Positions 1 to 8,953 of a stretch of 64,000 bases of DNA are shown here, piece by piece (the first letter of the stretch is position 1; each line of letters starts with the position of its first letter). The translations under genes and the position numbers were made by a program. Under the pieces are notes generated by a model. It had not been told where the DNA came from and did not search any database. It saw only the letters and a list, made by a program, of their open reading frames with translations. Origin of the DNA: Streptomyces sp. NBC_00370 (GTDB taxonomy: Bacteria > Actinomycetota > Actinomycetes > Streptomycetales > Streptomycetaceae); assembly GCF_036084755.1 (NCBI RefSeq), contig NZ_CP107968.1, forward strand, positions 7,572,001 to 7,636,000. Reading direction: 5' to 3'.

Positions 1-753
1 GCGAGTTTGGTAAGCGCTTCTGCGGACTTGAAGACGTGAAGTGTGCGGGAAGGGTTCGGTGCGGCGGAGAAGTTTCTTCGGGGATTTCTCGGGAGGTCGC
101 GTCCGCTGCTTCCAGCCCACCGCGAGCGGGCCCGGCGGATTATCGGAAAGGCTGGCTGCACATCTATTGTGACGACCTCAGCTTGTTCCGCGATCTGTTC
201 CATCCGCAACAAGGAACGGTCATTCCGGGAAGCTGGAATGCTGAAAGGTGCGCTGACCAGGGCAGATGCCGACTGCCTGGAACGGCCGACTGGAACGGGA
301 GGGCGTCGGCCGTAGGGAGGGCGCCCACCGGCCGGCTGCGGACCGGCAGCATCAGGCAAGAGATGAGTAAAACGCGCATACCGCAAGCCGCTGAAACCGC
401 CTACCGTTTGTTGACCCTTCTCGATCGTCTCTACAGACGAGAGATGTCATGGCAGCCATTGACTGTCGAGTGAGGGTTGTTGACAACGTTCAGGGCGGAT
501 ATTGGCCCAGCCGGATCTCGGTCAGAACCAACCTCGTCCCGCCATGACGTCTGCGCCGCGCATGCCGGGCAGTCGGTGAGTCCGTGCGTTCGGCCGTGGT
601 CGGTGTGCGGGTGGAGGGTGCATTGTGCATGTCCGGGTGCACACGCGAGACGTGACAGCGGTGACTGTTGCGGCTCTCCCGCGGCGTGGCACCTTCTGTA
701 GCGCGCCGACAACGACACGACGTCGGCAACACCGCGACTGCAGGGGAGTGAGT
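1..753. other. Non-coding region upstream of the lanthipeptide synthetase
   Basis: No convincing gene is seen here. The open frames present are short, overlap each other and show no recognisable domain. G+C is lower than in the genes that follow. TTGACA at 480-485 and TTGACC at 411-416 resemble -35 elements, but no -10 hexamer lies at a good distance. The region probably holds the promoter and regulator sites of the ramC-type operon and a long 5' leader. The exact promoter cannot be assigned by eye. Confidence 0.5.
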
Positions 754-3444
754 GTGAATCCGGAGTACGCCGCATACTGCGAGGCGGACCGTGTCTTCTA
801 CGACGCGCCGCACCGCTCCTCCGCCGGTCGTCAGGGTGAAGGCGCGCTCTACGGTCCGGCCCGTGAGGCCGCCCCCGAGGGGTGGGAGCGGTCGCGGCGT
901 GGTGACTGGCTCTCCCTCAGCCCGCTCGGTCTGCGGGTGCCGTCGCAGGGCTGGAAGATCCACGTCTCGGCGGGACTCGACAACGCGGAATCGGTTCTGC
1001 GGCGGGTGCTCGACTACTGTCTCCCGCGCCGGCTGCCCGTCAAGTTCATACCCGGGCCCGCCCTGTTGCATCTGCGTAACGCGAAGTACGCGGACCGGGC
1101 GGGCAGTGGCAAATTCATCACGGTGTATCCACACTCCGAGGACCAGTTCCAGGATGTGTGCGAGGGGCTGATGGCCCTTCTCGAAGGTGAGCACGGTCCC
1201 TACATCCTGAGCGATCTGCGCTGCGGCAGTGGCCCCGTGCATGTGCGGTACGGGGCGTTCGCACCGCGGTTCTGTCCCGCGCCCGACGGCCGCCTCGTAC
1301 CCGCAGTCGCCGATCCGCAGGGCCGGCTCGTCCCCGATCCGCGCGGTCCTTCGCTGAACATCCCCGCGTGGGTGACACCCCCGCCGTTCCTGCTGCCGCA
1401 TCTTGAGGCGCGCAAGGCCGTCGGGCTGGCCGATGTGCCCTACGCCGTCGAGGGCGCCCTGCACTTCTCCAACGGGGGAGGCGTCTACCTCGGCCGGGAC
1501 ACCCGCAGCGGGGAGCGTGTGGTGCTCAAGGAAGCACGGCCGTACGCCGGACTGGCCGCGGACGGGGCCGACGCGGTGGCCCGGCTGGAGCGCGAGCGGG
1601 TGGCGCTGGAGCAACTGACCGGGCTGGACTGCGTACCCGAGGTCCGGGACACCCTCGACATCGGTGAGCACCGCTTCCTCGTACTGCAGCACGTGCCCGG
1701 CGCCACCCTCAACGCCGTGTTCGCCCGCAGGTTCCCGCTCTCGCAGGCGGAGCCGACACCGGAGCTGATCGCCGAACACGCCGCGTGGGCAACGAGGTTG
1801 TACGGACTCGTCGAGCGTGCCGTGCTCGACGTCCATGAACGCGGTGTCGTCATCAGCGACCTGCACATGAGCAACATCATGGTCTCCGAGGACGAATCCC
1901 GGGTCGTACTGCTGGACTTCGAGGCCGCGTCGAGAACCGACGAGCGGCGCCGCCAGATCGTCGCCAACCCGGCGTTCGTCGCGCCGTCCGACCGGCGGGG
2001 GGCGGACATCGACCGGTACGCACTGGCCTGTCTGCGGCTCGCGCTGTTCCTGCCGCTCACCACGCTGTTCGCGATCGACCGGCGCAAGGCGGCCCGACTC
2101 GCGGAAGAGATATCCCTCATCTACGGGATACCGGAAGCCCGCCTCCGTCCGGCCGTCGAGGAGATCCTGCGGGACGCCGCACCGGACACCGCGCCGATCG
2201 CCGAGACCAAGACCAGGACCGGGACCGGGACCACGGCCGCGGTAGTGGCGGACGGCCACCCCGACGCATGGGGGCCATCGGTTACCGCGCTCGGTGACTG
2301 GCCGCGCAGCCGGGACTCGATGGCCCGCGCGATCATCGACTCCCGCACACCGGAGCGCGACGACCGCTGCTTCCCCGGCGACATCGCCCAGTTCGCCTCG
2401 CCCGCCGGCGGCCAGTCCTTCGGCTACGGCGCGGCAGGAGTCCTCCACGCCCTCCGGGAGACCGGAGCACCCTCCTGTCCGGAGGCCGCGGAATGGCTGC
2501 TGGCCCGCGTCAAGTCCCCGGCGCCCGGCACACCCGTCGGCTTCTACGACGGACTGGCGGGCATCGCCTGGACCCTCGACCGGCTGGGACACCAGGACCA
2601 GGCGACCGAACTCGCCCTCCTCGTCGCGAAACAGCCACTCGAAGGGCTCACCGCCGACCTGCACAGCGGCTACGCCGGAGTGGCCCTCGCCCTCCACGAT
2701 CTGGCCCGCGCGGCCGACGCCCAGGACGCCGCCGTACTCGCCGACGCCGCCGACCGCTGTACGGCGCTGGCCGCCCGGTCGCTCACGGACGGCCCGCCCA
2801 CCTCCAGGACCGGGCTGCTGCACGGCGCCACCGGCATCGCCCTGCTCTTCGTACGCCGGTACGAGGCGACCGGGGACCCCGCGCTGCTCGACCTGGCCGG
2901 CACCGCGCTCCGCCGCGACCTGGCCCGTTGCCAGGAAGGCGCCGACGGGGCGCTCCTGGTGGTCGAGGGCAAACGGACGATGCCGTACCTCGGAGCCGGC
3001 AGCGCCGGCCTCGCGACGGTCATCGACGACTACCTGCGGCACCGGCCCGGCGACGAGGCGTTCGCAGTCGCGCTGCACGCGCTGCTCCCCGCCTCCCGGT
3101 CCGCCTTCTACGTCCAGCCCGGCCTCTTCCGGGGGGTGGCCGGACTCGTGCTCCAACTGGCCCGCACCTCGGCGGGAGAGCCGGCCGACCGACAGCGCGT
3201 CATCCGCAGGCACACCGCGCTCCTGGGACTCCACGTCATGCCGTACCAGGGTGAAGTGGCTTTCCCGGGAGAGCAGTTGATGCGGCTGTCGATGGACCTG
3301 AGCACCGGCACCGCAGGCTGCCTGCTCGCTCTGGGCAGCGCGCTCGGGGACACCCCGGCGTCGCTGCCGTTCCTGCCGCCGAACGGCGCGCACCGCGCCG
3401 GACAAGGCGGCCCACAGACCGGTCCCATTCGGGGCCGTTGCTAA
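754..3444 (+). CDS. ramC: Class III lanthipeptide synthetase (LanKC, RamC-like)
   Basis: About 896 residues. The family dehydrates Ser/Thr in the precursor by phosphorylation and elimination, then forms the rings. The order fits class III enzymes: an N-terminal lyase-like region (about 1-220), a Ser/Thr kinase domain (about 235-480) and a LanC-like cyclase domain (about 540-890). In the kinase, K259 sits in VVLKEARP, the catalytic loop is VVISDLHMSNIM (D369, N374) and the metal-binding motif is DFEAA (D388). The cyclase part shows repeated GxxG segments (GFYDGLAGIAW, DLHSGYAGVALAL, GLLHGATGIAL) and no obvious Zn ligands, as is usual for class III. GTG at 754 was chosen because AGGGGA (742-747) precedes it by 6 nt; an in-frame GTG at 748 and starts from 625 exist but fit less well. 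It is followed by the precursor gene and two ABC transporters, the ramCSAB order. Confidence 0.93.
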   Translation: MNPEYAAYCEADRVFYDAPHRSSAGRQGEGALYGPAREAAPEGWERSRRGDWLSLSPLGLRVPSQGWKIHVSAGLDNAESVLRRVLDYCLPRRLPVKFIPGPALLHLRNAKYADRAGSGKFITVYPHSEDQFQDVCEGLMALLEGEHGPYILSDLRCGSGPVHVRYGAFAPRFCPAPDGRLVPAVADPQGRLVPDPRGPSLNIPAWVTPPPFLLPHLEARKAVGLADVPYAVEGALHFSNGGGVYLGRDTRSGERVVLKEARPYAGLAADGADAVARLERERVALEQLTGLDCVPEVRDTLDIGEHRFLVLQHVPGATLNAVFARRFPLSQAEPTPELIAEHAAWATRLYGLVERAVLDVHERGVVISDLHMSNIMVSEDESRVVLLDFEAASRTDERRRQIVANPAFVAPSDRRGADIDRYALACLRLALFLPLTTLFAIDRRKAARLAEEISLIYGIPEARLRPAVEEILRDAAPDTAPIAETKTRTGTGTTAAVVADGHPDAWGPSVTALGDWPRSRDSMARAIIDSRTPERDDRCFPGDIAQFASPAGGQSFGYGAAGVLHALRETGAPSCPEAAEWLLARVKSPAPGTPVGFYDGLAGIAWTLDRLGHQDQATELALLVAKQPLEGLTADLHSGYAGVALALHDLARAADAQDAAVLADAADRCTALAARSLTDGPPTSRTGLLHGATGIALLFVRRYEATGDPALLDLAGTALRRDLARCQEGADGALLVVEGKRTMPYLGAGSAGLATVIDDYLRHRPGDEAFAVALHALLPASRSAFYVQPGLFRGVAGLVLQLARTSAGEPADRQRVIRRHTALLGLHVMPYQGEVAFPGEQLMRLSMDLSTGTAGCLLALGSALGDTPASLPFLPPNGAHRAGQGGPQTGPIRGRC

Positions 3445-3480
3445 ATCCCGCACACAACAGTCCCCAGAAAGGACACCATC

Positions 3481-3612
3481 ATGGCTCTTCTTGACCTTCA
3501 GGCGATGGAGACCCCGGCCGAAGAGGCGTTCGGCGACGTCGCGACGGGCAGCCAGGTCAGCCTGCTCATCTGCGAGTTCAGCTCGCTGAGCGTCGTCCTC
3601 TGCACCCCGTGA
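3481..3612 (+). CDS. ramS: Class III lanthipeptide precursor (SapB/RamS-like)
   Basis: A 43-residue peptide with start MALLDLQAMETPAEEAFGD. The LLDLQxMET..EEAxGDV..TGS leader is almost the same as the SapB precursor RamS as I know it. The core, taken to begin at T22 by analogy with SapB, is 22 residues and has two ring blocks with Ser-x2-Ser-x3-Cys spacing: S24/S27/C31 (SQVSLLIC) and S34/S37/C41 (SSLSVVLC). It ends Thr-Pro after the last Cys. RBS AGAAAGGA lies at 3466-3473. The mature product is expected to be an amphiphilic two-ring surfactant-like peptide that aids aerial hyphae. The inter-ring residues are Glu-Phe rather than the Gly-Asp of SapB, so this is a variant. Confidence 0.93.
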   Translation: MALLDLQAMETPAEEAFGDVATGSQVSLLICEFSSLSVVLCTP

Positions 3613-3671
3613 CGCGCGCCGTCGCGCTGACCGGTGGCTGAGGCGACCGGGCGGCTGTCGGCGGCACAGTC

Positions 3672-3704
3672 TGATCCCGGGCGGTTTCTCCGCCCGGGAT
3701 CAGC
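3672..3704 (+). terminator. Hairpin after precursor gene (attenuator or processing site)
   Basis: A perfect 14-bp stem (CTGATCCCGGGCGG, 3672-3685) with loop TTTCT and its complement at 3691-3704. No U-tract follows. It lies between the precursor gene and the transporter genes, where a partial terminator or mRNA-stabilising hairpin would give more precursor than transporter. Confidence 0.7.
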
Positions 3705-3775
3705 TGTACCCGATCACCCGATCACCCGATTCAGCGCGCGGTGCACGCGCGACACACCGACGGAAGGATCCCGGC

Positions 3776-5575
3776 GTGACCAGCGCTCCCGACGTCCCGT
3801 CCGCCGGCGGTACCGCACTGGATCTCGCCCGCAGGCGGCCCGCAGCCCTCACCGGTGTCCTGGTGTGTTCCGCGGGCGCCGCGCTCGCCGCGGTGGCACT
3901 GCCCGCAGCGCTCGGCACCACCGTTGACCACATCGTGACCGGTAGGGCCGTCCCCTGGCCGGCCCTTCTGCTGTGCGCCGCACTCACCGCTGCCGAGGTC
4001 CTGCTCGACGCCGCCGCAGCCCTGCTGGGAGGCGGCGCCACCGCATGGCTGACCGCGTGGCTGCGCGGGCAGACCCTCGACCGGGTGGTGCGCGCCGAGC
4101 CCCGCCACGGCGAGACCGTCGCCCCCGGCGACCTCGCCACCCGGCTGTCCGCCAACGCTGCCGACGCCGCGTCCGCCCCCGTCACCCTGGCCGGCTCCGT
4201 CGCCGCTGTCCTCCTCCCCGTGGGCGGACTGGTCGGACTGTTCCTGATCGACCCCTGGACGGCCGCCGCGCTGCTCACCGGCGCCCCCGCCCTCGTCGCC
4301 CTGCTGGTGACGTTCGCCCGGCACACGGCCGACACCACCGCCGACTACCAACGCGCGCAGGCCGACGTCGCCACCCGGCTCTCCGAAGTCCTCGACGGCG
4401 CGGCGACCGTCCGGGCGGCGCACACCGGGGCCCGGGAGTACGCCCGTATCCTCGAACCCCTCTCCGCACTCGCCCGGTACGGACGGCGTACCTGGGAGGT
4501 GTACGGGCGCGCCACCGGCCGCAGCGACGTCCTGCTGCCGCTGCTCACCGTTCTGGTCCTCGCCGTCGCCGGACTGCGGCTCGCGGCCGGCGCGATCAGC
4601 GTCGGCGACCTCGTCGCCGTCTCCCGCTACGCCATGCTCGCCGTCGGTCTCGGCTCGCTGACCGGCACCCTGGGCGCGCTGTCACGCAGCCACGCCGCGG
4701 CCCGCCGCCTCGCCCCCCTGCTCGCCCTCCCCGCCATGCCCCACCGCTCGCTCACCCTGCCGCCCGGCGGCCCTGGAACGCTGGAGCTGCGCGGTGTGAA
4801 GGTGGTGCGCGACGGCAACGACCTGCTGCGGGACGTGAGTTTCACCGTCCCCGGCGGTACATCGACCGCCGTCGTCGGCCGGTCAGGATCCGGCAAGTCC
4901 GTCCTGGCGGCCGTGGCGGGCCGGCTCACCGACCCCGACGCCGGAACCGTCACACTGGACGGCGTACCCCTGGACGCCGTGGAACCCGTACGGCTGCGCC
5001 ACGACGTGACGTACGCCTTCGCCCGGCCGGCGCTGCTGGGTACGACCGTCGAGGACACCATCGCCTTCGGCGCCGTCCAGCCGTCGCCGTCCGAGGTGCG
5101 CTCCGCTGCACGGGCCGCTTCGGCGGACGGCTTCATCGAGCTGCTGCCGTACGGGTACCGGACCCCGCTCGCGCAGGCACCGCTGTCCGGCGGCGAACGC
5201 CAACGCCTCGGCCTCGCACGCGCGTTCGCGCACACCGGGCGGTTACTGGTCCTCGACGACGCCACCTCCGGGCTCGACACCGTCACCGAACGACAGGTCC
5301 AGCGAGACCTCGCGCGCCGGGCCGGTACGAGCACCAGAGTGATCGTCGCCCACCGGCTCTCCTCGGTCGTCGAAGCGGACCAGGTGGTGTGGCTCGACAA
5401 CGGCACCGTGCGCGCGGTGGGCCGGCACGAAGACCTGTGGGCGGACCACGCCTACCGCGCCGTCTTCGTCGTGCCGCCGGCCGAGGACGAGGAGAAGTCA
5501 GCGGACAAGGAGAAGTCCGCCGAAGGGGCCGGATCCGGCGAACCGGCGCTCGTCGCGGAGGAGGACCCGCGATGA
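3776..5575 (+). CDS. ramA: ABC transporter, permease-ATPase fusion (RamA-like)
   Basis: 599 residues, the usual size of a half-transporter with an N-terminal six-helix membrane domain (about 20-310) and a C-terminal ATPase. Walker A is GRSGSGKS near residue 367, the signature is LSGGERQRLGLARAF, Walker B is LLVLDDATSGLD near 488 and the switch His lies in IVAHRLSS. It probably pairs with the next gene to export the modified lanthipeptide, the RamA/RamB role in SapB loci. The GTG start at 3776 follows GGAAGGA with good spacing. The C-terminal tail is rich in Glu, Lys and Ala. Its stop overlaps the next start as ATGA, so the two are translationally coupled. Confidence 0.9.
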   Translation: MTSAPDVPSAGGTALDLARRRPAALTGVLVCSAGAALAAVALPAALGTTVDHIVTGRAVPWPALLLCAALTAAEVLLDAAAALLGGGATAWLTAWLRGQTLDRVVRAEPRHGETVAPGDLATRLSANAADAASAPVTLAGSVAAVLLPVGGLVGLFLIDPWTAAALLTGAPALVALLVTFARHTADTTADYQRAQADVATRLSEVLDGAATVRAAHTGAREYARILEPLSALARYGRRTWEVYGRATGRSDVLLPLLTVLVLAVAGLRLAAGAISVGDLVAVSRYAMLAVGLGSLTGTLGALSRSHAAARRLAPLLALPAMPHRSLTLPPGGPGTLELRGVKVVRDGNDLLRDVSFTVPGGTSTAVVGRSGSGKSVLAAVAGRLTDPDAGTVTLDGVPLDAVEPVRLRHDVTYAFARPALLGTTVEDTIAFGAVQPSPSEVRSAARAASADGFIELLPYGYRTPLAQAPLSGGERQRLGLARAFAHTGRLLVLDDATSGLDTVTERQVQRDLARRAGTSTRVIVAHRLSSVVEADQVVWLDNGTVRAVGRHEDLWADHAYRAVFVVPPAEDEEKSADKEKSAEGAGSGEPALVAEEDPR

Positions 5576-7458
5576 CGCGCGAATCCTCCGTGACGGTGGA
5601 GCCCCGGGCACGGCGGCAGGACCCACCGGCAGGGCGGGCATCCGGCTCCGACGCACCGTCGTCGGCCGGCGCGCTCCGCCGCGTCGCGAGGGAAGCGGCG
5701 CCGTTCCTGCGGGCCCGCACCTCGGTCCTTCTGCGCCTGGCGGCCTGGTCGTTGGTCGAATTCGTCCAGACCTTCCTGAGCGGGTACGGGGTGGCCCGCG
5801 CCCTCGACCAGGGCTTTCTGGCCGGGAGTTCGTCAACCGGTCTGCTGTGGCTGGCGGTTGCCGCTGCCGCCACCCTGCCGACCTGGCTCGCCACCCGCGG
5901 CATCTTCGCCCGGCTGGCCGACCTGGTCGAGCCGTTCAGGGACGGACTCGTACGGCGCGCGGTCGCCCGAGCCCTGACGACCGCACTGGACCGGCGGACC
6001 GACACCGCCACCACCCGGTCCGTCTCGCAGGTCACCCACCAGAGCGAGATCGCCCGCGACAGCTGGGCAGGACTCGTGCTGACCCTGCGCTCCTTCGTCT
6101 TCACCGCGGCGGGCGCCCTCGCCGGGATGGCCGCCCTGGCACCCGAGTTGCTGCTCGTCGTGCTGCCGCCGCTGGTACTCGGCCTGGCGCTGTTCCTGGC
6201 CACCCTGGTCCCGATGGCGGCCGGACAGCGCGCCTATCTCGGCGCAGACGAGGCGTTCGCCGCGCACGCCGGACACACCGCGTCCGCGCTGCGCGACATC
6301 GCGGCGGCCGGCGCCGCGGAACCCGTCGCGCGCGCGGGCAGGGAGCTGGCCGACCGGCAGGCAGCCGCTGCGCGTTCGCTCGCCCGGTGGGCCGCCGTGC
6401 GCGTCGTCGCGCTCGCGGTCTGCGGCCGGGTGCCGCCCCTGCTCCTGCTCTTCGCCGCGCCCTGGCTGATGCGCCGAGGCCTCACCGGCGGTGCGTTGGT
6501 GGGGGCGCTGACCTATCTGACCCAGGCGCTGGCCCCGGCCGTACACGCCCTGATGAGCATGCTGGGCACGGCCGGGGGGCGCCTGGTGGTCGTACTGGAC
6601 CGGTTCACCAACCCCGTACCACCGCCCGCCGAGCCGCCGTCCGCCACCGCACCGGCCCCGTCCGGGACGCCGGTCCCGGCGCAGATCCGGCACGCCACCG
6701 CCGCCACTGCCGGCAGCGGCCGGTCCGCGCCCTCCGGTCCCGTGGTGGCCGAGCTGCGGAAGGTCACCTTCGCGTACGGCCCGTCCGCCCGGCCCGTGCT
6801 CGACGGGTTGGACCTCACCGTCCGGCGCGGCGAACACCTCGCGGTCGTCGGGCCCAGCGGCAGCGGCAAGTCGACGCTCGCCGCGGTGCTCGCCGGGGTC
6901 GTCCCGCCGACCGGGGGAGAGGTGCGCTGGTACGGGCGTCCCACGGCTGACCTGGACCCCAGGAGCGCGCGTACGCTCCTTCCGCAGCAGGCCTACGTGT
7001 TCACCGCGTCCCTGCGGGACAACCTGCGCTACCTCCGCACCGACGCGTCCGAGCAGGACATCGCCGAGACGGTGGACGCTCTCGGCCTGCACGGTCTGCT
7101 GGACCGGCTCGGCGGACCGGACGCCATGGTCGAGCCCGCCCTGCTGTCCCAGGGCGAACGCCAGCTCATCGCCCTGGGCCGGGCCCATCTCGCCACGGCC
7201 CCGCTGCTCATCCTCGACGAGGCCACCAGCCACCTCGACCCGGCGGCCGAGGCGCGGGCCGAGACCGCGCTCGCCGCGCGCGCCGGGACGCTCGTGGTCA
7301 TCGCCCACCGGCTGACGTCGGCGGCGCGCGCCGACCGGATCCTGGTGGTGGACGGAGCCCGGACGGCGCAGGGCACCTCGGCCGAACTGCTCGAAAGCTC
7401 CGCCCTCTACCGGGACTTGACCGGCACGTGGGCGCCGGAGCCGGGCCGGGCGCCGTAG
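5572..7458 (+). CDS. ramB: ABC transporter, permease-ATPase fusion (RamB-like)
   Basis: 628 residues, second half-transporter. The membrane domain spans about residues 35-330, followed by a Pro/Ala-rich linker and the ATPase. Walker A is GPSGSGKST near 426, Walker B is LLILDEATSHLD near 543 and the switch His is in VIAHRLTS. The signature is LSQGERQ instead of the canonical LSGGQ, a variation often seen in one partner of heterodimeric exporters. ATG 5572 is inside the ATGA overlap with the upstream gene. The open frame continues far upstream of this ATG but only as antisense-like, Arg/Pro-rich translation over ramA, so the overlap start is preferred. Confidence 0.9.
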   Translation: MTRESSVTVEPRARRQDPPAGRASGSDAPSSAGALRRVAREAAPFLRARTSVLLRLAAWSLVEFVQTFLSGYGVARALDQGFLAGSSSTGLLWLAVAAAATLPTWLATRGIFARLADLVEPFRDGLVRRAVARALTTALDRRTDTATTRSVSQVTHQSEIARDSWAGLVLTLRSFVFTAAGALAGMAALAPELLLVVLPPLVLGLALFLATLVPMAAGQRAYLGADEAFAAHAGHTASALRDIAAAGAAEPVARAGRELADRQAAAARSLARWAAVRVVALAVCGRVPPLLLLFAAPWLMRRGLTGGALVGALTYLTQALAPAVHALMSMLGTAGGRLVVVLDRFTNPVPPPAEPPSATAPAPSGTPVPAQIRHATAATAGSGRSAPSGPVVAELRKVTFAYGPSARPVLDGLDLTVRRGEHLAVVGPSGSGKSTLAAVLAGVVPPTGGEVRWYGRPTADLDPRSARTLLPQQAYVFTASLRDNLRYLRTDASEQDIAETVDALGLHGLLDRLGGPDAMVEPALLSQGERQLIALGRAHLATAPLLILDEATSHLDPAAEARAETALAARAGTLVVIAHRLTSAARADRILVVDGARTAQGTSAELLESSALYRDLTGTWAPEPGRAP

Positions 7459-7498
7459 GACGGCTCCGTACCCGGCGCGCCGTACCCGGCGTATCGCT

Positions 7499-8104
7499 TC
7501 ACAGCCAGCCGAACTGGTTCGACAGACGTATCGCGTCCTGCCGGTTGCGGGCGCCGCACTTGCGGATGGCCGCGGCCATGTAGTTGCGTACCGTTCCGCT
7601 GCTCAGATGGAGGGCGCCCGCTATAGCGCCGATGGACTCGCCCTCGGCCGCCAGCGAGAGCACGCTCAACTCACGCGCGGACAGCGGCAGATCGGCGGCC
7701 TGCAGCAGCCCGAAGGCCAGTGATTCGTCGATGTGCCGCCCGCCGTCGGCGATCTTGCGCATCACGTCGGGCAGGCTCTTGACCGGACCGTACTTGTCTA
7801 TGTAGCCGCGCGCGCCTGCGGCGAAGGCTCTTCGCAGCCCGCCGGGCCGGTCGCGCCGGGCCAGGACGACCAACGCCCCCTCGCTGTCCATCGACTTGCG
7901 TACCGACTCCACCTCCATCAGCACCTCGACCGAGTACGGACAGTCGAGGTCGGCCACGAAGATGTCCGGGAGCGACTCCTCGGACGCGGCCTGGACTCCG
8001 CCCTTGTCCGTCGTCCGTACGTGAAGTACGTGATCGCTGCTGAGCAGGCTCGCCAACGAGGCCCGCCACAAAGGGACTGCGTGTACCAACAGAACCGTTG
8101 TCAT
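7499..8104 (-). CDS. ramR: LuxR/FixJ-type response regulator (RamR-like)
   Basis: 201 residues: an N-terminal receiver domain (about 1-120) and a C-terminal LuxR-type helix-turn-helix (about 135-195; LSARELSVLSLAAEG, IAGALHLSSGTVRNYM). It is convergent with the transporter genes, the position of ramR in SapB loci, and probably activates the upstream operon. The receiver is atypical: the usual acidic pair after the first strand is His-Ala (LLVHAVPLW), while D52 and D54 flank the phosphorylation position and a Lys is kept in YIDKYGP. No histidine kinase gene is adjacent. Regulation independent of phosphorylation is possible but not shown. Confidence 0.88.
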   Translation of the reverse strand: MTTVLLVHAVPLWRASLASLLSSDHVLHVRTTDKGGVQAASEESLPDIFVADLDCPYSVEVLMEVESVRKSMDSEGALVVLARRDRPGGLRRAFAAGARGYIDKYGPVKSLPDVMRKIADGGRHIDESLAFGLLQAADLPLSARELSVLSLAAEGESIGAIAGALHLSSGTVRNYMAAAIRKCGARNRQDAIRLSNQFGWL

Positions 8105-8278
8105 GAGCCAGTCCGTTCCTCAGTCGGGTCAATACATGCGAAACAGGTACTCCGCCATGTGCGGGCAGTAACCAGTTCATCGCAGTGAGACGCCCTACCC
8201 GACGCAAACTGTCTTATTCCCGGGATGCGTTGAGGCGACGGGGGCGCGCGACCCCAACGTTGAAGCACGAAATGCGCC

Positions 8279-8322
8279 CTCATGGCGCGCCGCACCCGTC
8301 CTGCGGTGCGGCGCGCCATGAG
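8279..8322. terminator. Strong 18-bp stem hairpin
   Basis: A perfect inverted repeat: CTCATGGCGCGCCGCACC at 8279-8296 and its complement at 8305-8322, separated by an 8-nt loop. It lies just past the stop of the small membrane protein gene on the minus strand and upstream of ramR, so it most likely terminates the former and insulates ramR. Confidence 0.8.
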
Positions 8323-8352
8323 CCCGGCAGGCCGGCGCGTTGCTGTCTCAGC

Positions 8353-8670
8353 TCAGTTGCTCGGCCGGTCCGACGATGATGCCCTCCGGGCCGCGGACGT
8401 GGCAGAGCTGCTCTCGGCGGCGGTGACCCCGTCCGCATGGGCGCGGCGTTTTTCGATCGTGCGGAGGGTGAGCCAGCAGGCCAAGGCCGCGGCGGTGAGG
8501 GCCCAGGCTGTGGGCCATACAGGGGGCCACCAGGCGGCGGTGGGGTGGGTGACGGCTTCGACCGCGGTGAGGGTCATGGCGAAGGCGTGTGCCCAGCAGA
8601 GGAGTTGACCCGCGCGGCGGGTGGCCGAGGTGGACGGTTGGCGCGCGGTGCGTGGGTCGCTGGTGGTCAT
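8353..8670 (-). CDS. Small membrane protein, unknown function
   Basis: 105 residues. Two hydrophobic segments (about 21-42, LLCWAHAFAMTLTAVEAV, and about 48-68, WWPPVWPTAWALTAAALACW) predict a two-helix membrane protein with a Ser/Ala-rich polar tail. No family recognised. It ends shortly before a strong terminator hairpin, which supports it being a real transcription unit. Sequence from 8671 to 8953 upstream holds no further gene that I can see. Confidence 0.55.
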   Translation of the reverse strand: MTTSDPRTARQPSTSATRRAGQLLCWAHAFAMTLTAVEAVTHPTAAWWPPVWPTAWALTAAALACWLTLRTIEKRRAHADGVTAAESSSATSAARRASSSDRPSN

Positions 8671-8953
8671 CGCTCTTCCCCCTGGAGAGCTGGCCGACGC
8701 GGGCCGCGTCAGCTGTGGACGCGTGGCACCGGGCGGTGACGCGGTGGGGGGATATGGACCGCTACGAGTGGTCCTTTGACGGATCTTGACTGTTTGGTTG
8801 CCGTATGGCGAGCGAATGCGGGACCAAGAGCGCTCTTTTCGGCCAATGTGACTACGGTGTGCACCAGAGTGTTCACCCCGAGAAGCGTGCCGTGTGGCAA
8901 CTATTTCTGTGACATATGGGGCATCAAGGTTGGCCTGTCCTGGTGGTTGGTGC

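Noticed and set aside
36..473. 145-codon open frame upstream of ramC
   Set aside because: No recognisable domain, odd composition and overlapping frames; lower G+C at the third position than real genes here.
480..503. TTGACA plus GATATT as ramC promoter
   Set aside because: Spacer is only 12 nt, too short for a sigma-70-type promoter.
490..3453. 987-codon minus-strand open frame
   Set aside because: Antisense shadow of ramC: Arg/Gly/Val-rich, no domain, and the plus strand has clear LanKC motifs.
3973..5571. N-terminal extension of RamB by 533 codons
   Set aside because: Arg/Pro-rich out-of-frame reading of ramA; the ATGA overlap start at 5572 gives a normal half-transporter.
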